A stretch of 40,143 bases of DNA from Candidatus Melainabacteria bacterium (GTDB lineage: Bacteria > Cyanobacteriota > Vampirovibrionia > Obscuribacterales > Obscuribacteraceae). The notes under the pieces are model-generated. The model ran no database searches, was not told the DNA's origin, and was given only the letters and a program-made list of their open reading frames with translations. The position numbers and the translations under genes are program-made. Positions 39,460 through 40,143 of this stretch are shown piece after piece; within the stretch, counting starts at the first letter, position 1; every line of letters starts with the position of its first letter. The stretch is taken from assembly GCA_012965515.1 (NCBI GenBank), contig DTSE01000397.1:15932-56074 (forward strand), in the 5' to 3' direction.

Positions 39460-40143
39460 AATCGCTGAAGCGGTTCACCCCGCTTTTGCTGCCGATAATT
39501 TTTCTCTCTGCTTGCTCGTCAGAATCGCTAGATTCGCCGGATTTGCGATGGAAAGAAGCGTACGCGAGTGGGATTGCCGCACATAGTTCGGGCGACCTGA
39601 AAAAGGCCGAAGAGAATTTTCGGATTTCTCTTGCGGCTCTAAGTGGACAGTCGCCTTCTCAAAAAAGAGCTGAGTCGTCGCTGGCTTTGGCTTCCGTGCT
39701 TATGGAAAAACGCGATTGTGCCGGTGCATTGCCGAATGCACAAGAAGCTATGGTGTTTTTCCAGGGCAAGTGGAGCCCGCTCAAGTCTTCCTCCTCGCTG
39801 GATGACACCGGTTCAAAATATCTGGGTTCTATGCTTCTCGTTGCTCGTGCGCTCAATTGTCAGCACCGATACTCCGAGTCTTTGCCGCTGCTCAAAAGAA
39901 TTCGCGCTCTCCAAGAGAATGTGATTGTTCCAGTCAAATTCAATCACGATCTTACCGATGCACTAAGCCAGGCGCTAATTGGGAGCGGAAAAGAGAAAGA
40001 GGCGCATCGATTGCGGGACGATATCAGGTTTACAGAGTCGTCCGTGGCCTCCACTCATCAGATCGACGTCGGTAGTTTGACCTTTGAAGAGGCGCTCAAA
40101 GAAGGAAAGAGCGCGCACCAGGGCGGTAATTTTGCCTCTGCCG
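39456..40143 (+). CDS. TPR-like lipoprotein, 3' part beyond window edge
   Basis: Open frame running off the right edge; 229 residues are visible. The signal peptide of a lipoprotein covers 1-19, with lipobox LSAC and lipidated Cys20. The mature part is helical with TPR-like pairs (WKEAYASGIAAHSSGDLKKAEENF, in which the G-DLKKAEENF turn is typical; LASVLMEKRDCAGALPNAQEAM; FEEALKEGKSAHQGGNFASA). The ATG at 39456 overlaps the stop of the membrane-protein gene by 4 bp. Presumably anchored in the envelope and binding proteins. The Ser-rich spacer (KSSSSLDD) and the missing end leave the function open. Confidence 0.8.
   Translation, partial: MKSLKRFTPLLLPIIFLSACSSESLDSPDLRWKEAYASGIAAHSSGDLKKAEENFRISLAALSGQSPSQKRAESSLALASVLMEKRDCAGALPNAQEAMVFFQGKWSPLKSSSSLDDTGSKYLGSMLLVARALNCQHRYSESLPLLKRIRALQENVIVPVKFNHDLTDALSQALIGSGKEKEAHRLRDDIRFTESSVASTHQIDVGSLTFEEALKEGKSAHQGGNFASA

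Overview
The window has roughly balanced base composition and is densely coded on both strands. It mixes household genes (dnaE, ruvA, a tRNA-Pro, the aromatic-pathway pair aroF-tyrA, speD, a universal stress protein) with many eukaryote-like modules: Ser/Thr kinases, TPR and LRR proteins, an EF-hand protein, DUF3592 and WGR/DUF4240. By recall of such gene content, not by any search, this suits a non-photosynthetic relative of cyanobacteria of the Melainabacteria/Obscuribacterales kind. That placement is inference; the envelope genes (lipoprotein, signal peptides, a Spy-like protein) suggest a Gram-negative type of cell.

Layout. 1-692: cut-off EF-hand protein (minus). 836-4490: a minus-strand operon of response regulator, secreted LRR protein and sensor histidine kinase. 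4556-7847: two tandem, related membrane-anchored kinases (plus), divergent from that operon; the second carries an in-frame palindromic repeat inside its kinase fold. 7813-11309: minus operon of GNAT, TPR and DUF3592-TPR proteins. 11435-13938: plus operon of Spy-like protein, ECF sigma factor, zinc-finger anti-sigma factor and membrane protein. 14011-14727: unknown acidic protein. 15058-17715: aroF-tyrA with a long regulatory leader. 18525-21491: UspA, a 49-residue membrane protein on the other strand, a Gly/Lys/Ala-rich exported protein and a PLP-dependent dehydratase. 21510-27178: LRR protein, speD and dnaE, all minus. 27619-30661: small unknown gene, WGR-DUF4240 protein, membrane protein, ruvA and tRNA-Pro. 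30784-35902: receiver-degenerate-GGDEF protein, DUF309 protein, hydantoinase-A-like protein and a permease. 35953-38883: large PknB-type kinase with an extracytoplasmic helical domain, divergent from a small membrane protein and a cut-off lipoprotein.

The most striking feature is the aroF-tyrA leader (minus strand, about 17715 down to 17298). It has a promoter with a perfect -35 box, a large hairpin that shares bases with a U-tailed intrinsic terminator, a 41-codon leader ORF with eight consecutive aromatic codons (YYWYFFFF), and then three CCCGGG arms that can form mutually exclusive hairpins just before aroF. This reads as ribosome-mediated attenuation by aromatic amino acids, with a second, earlier termination point. 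Further RNA-level candidates are a three-arm switch over the speD start codon and an 11-bp inverted repeat at the start of the WGR-gene transcript. No CRISPR array, insertion sequence, integrase or phage gene was seen.
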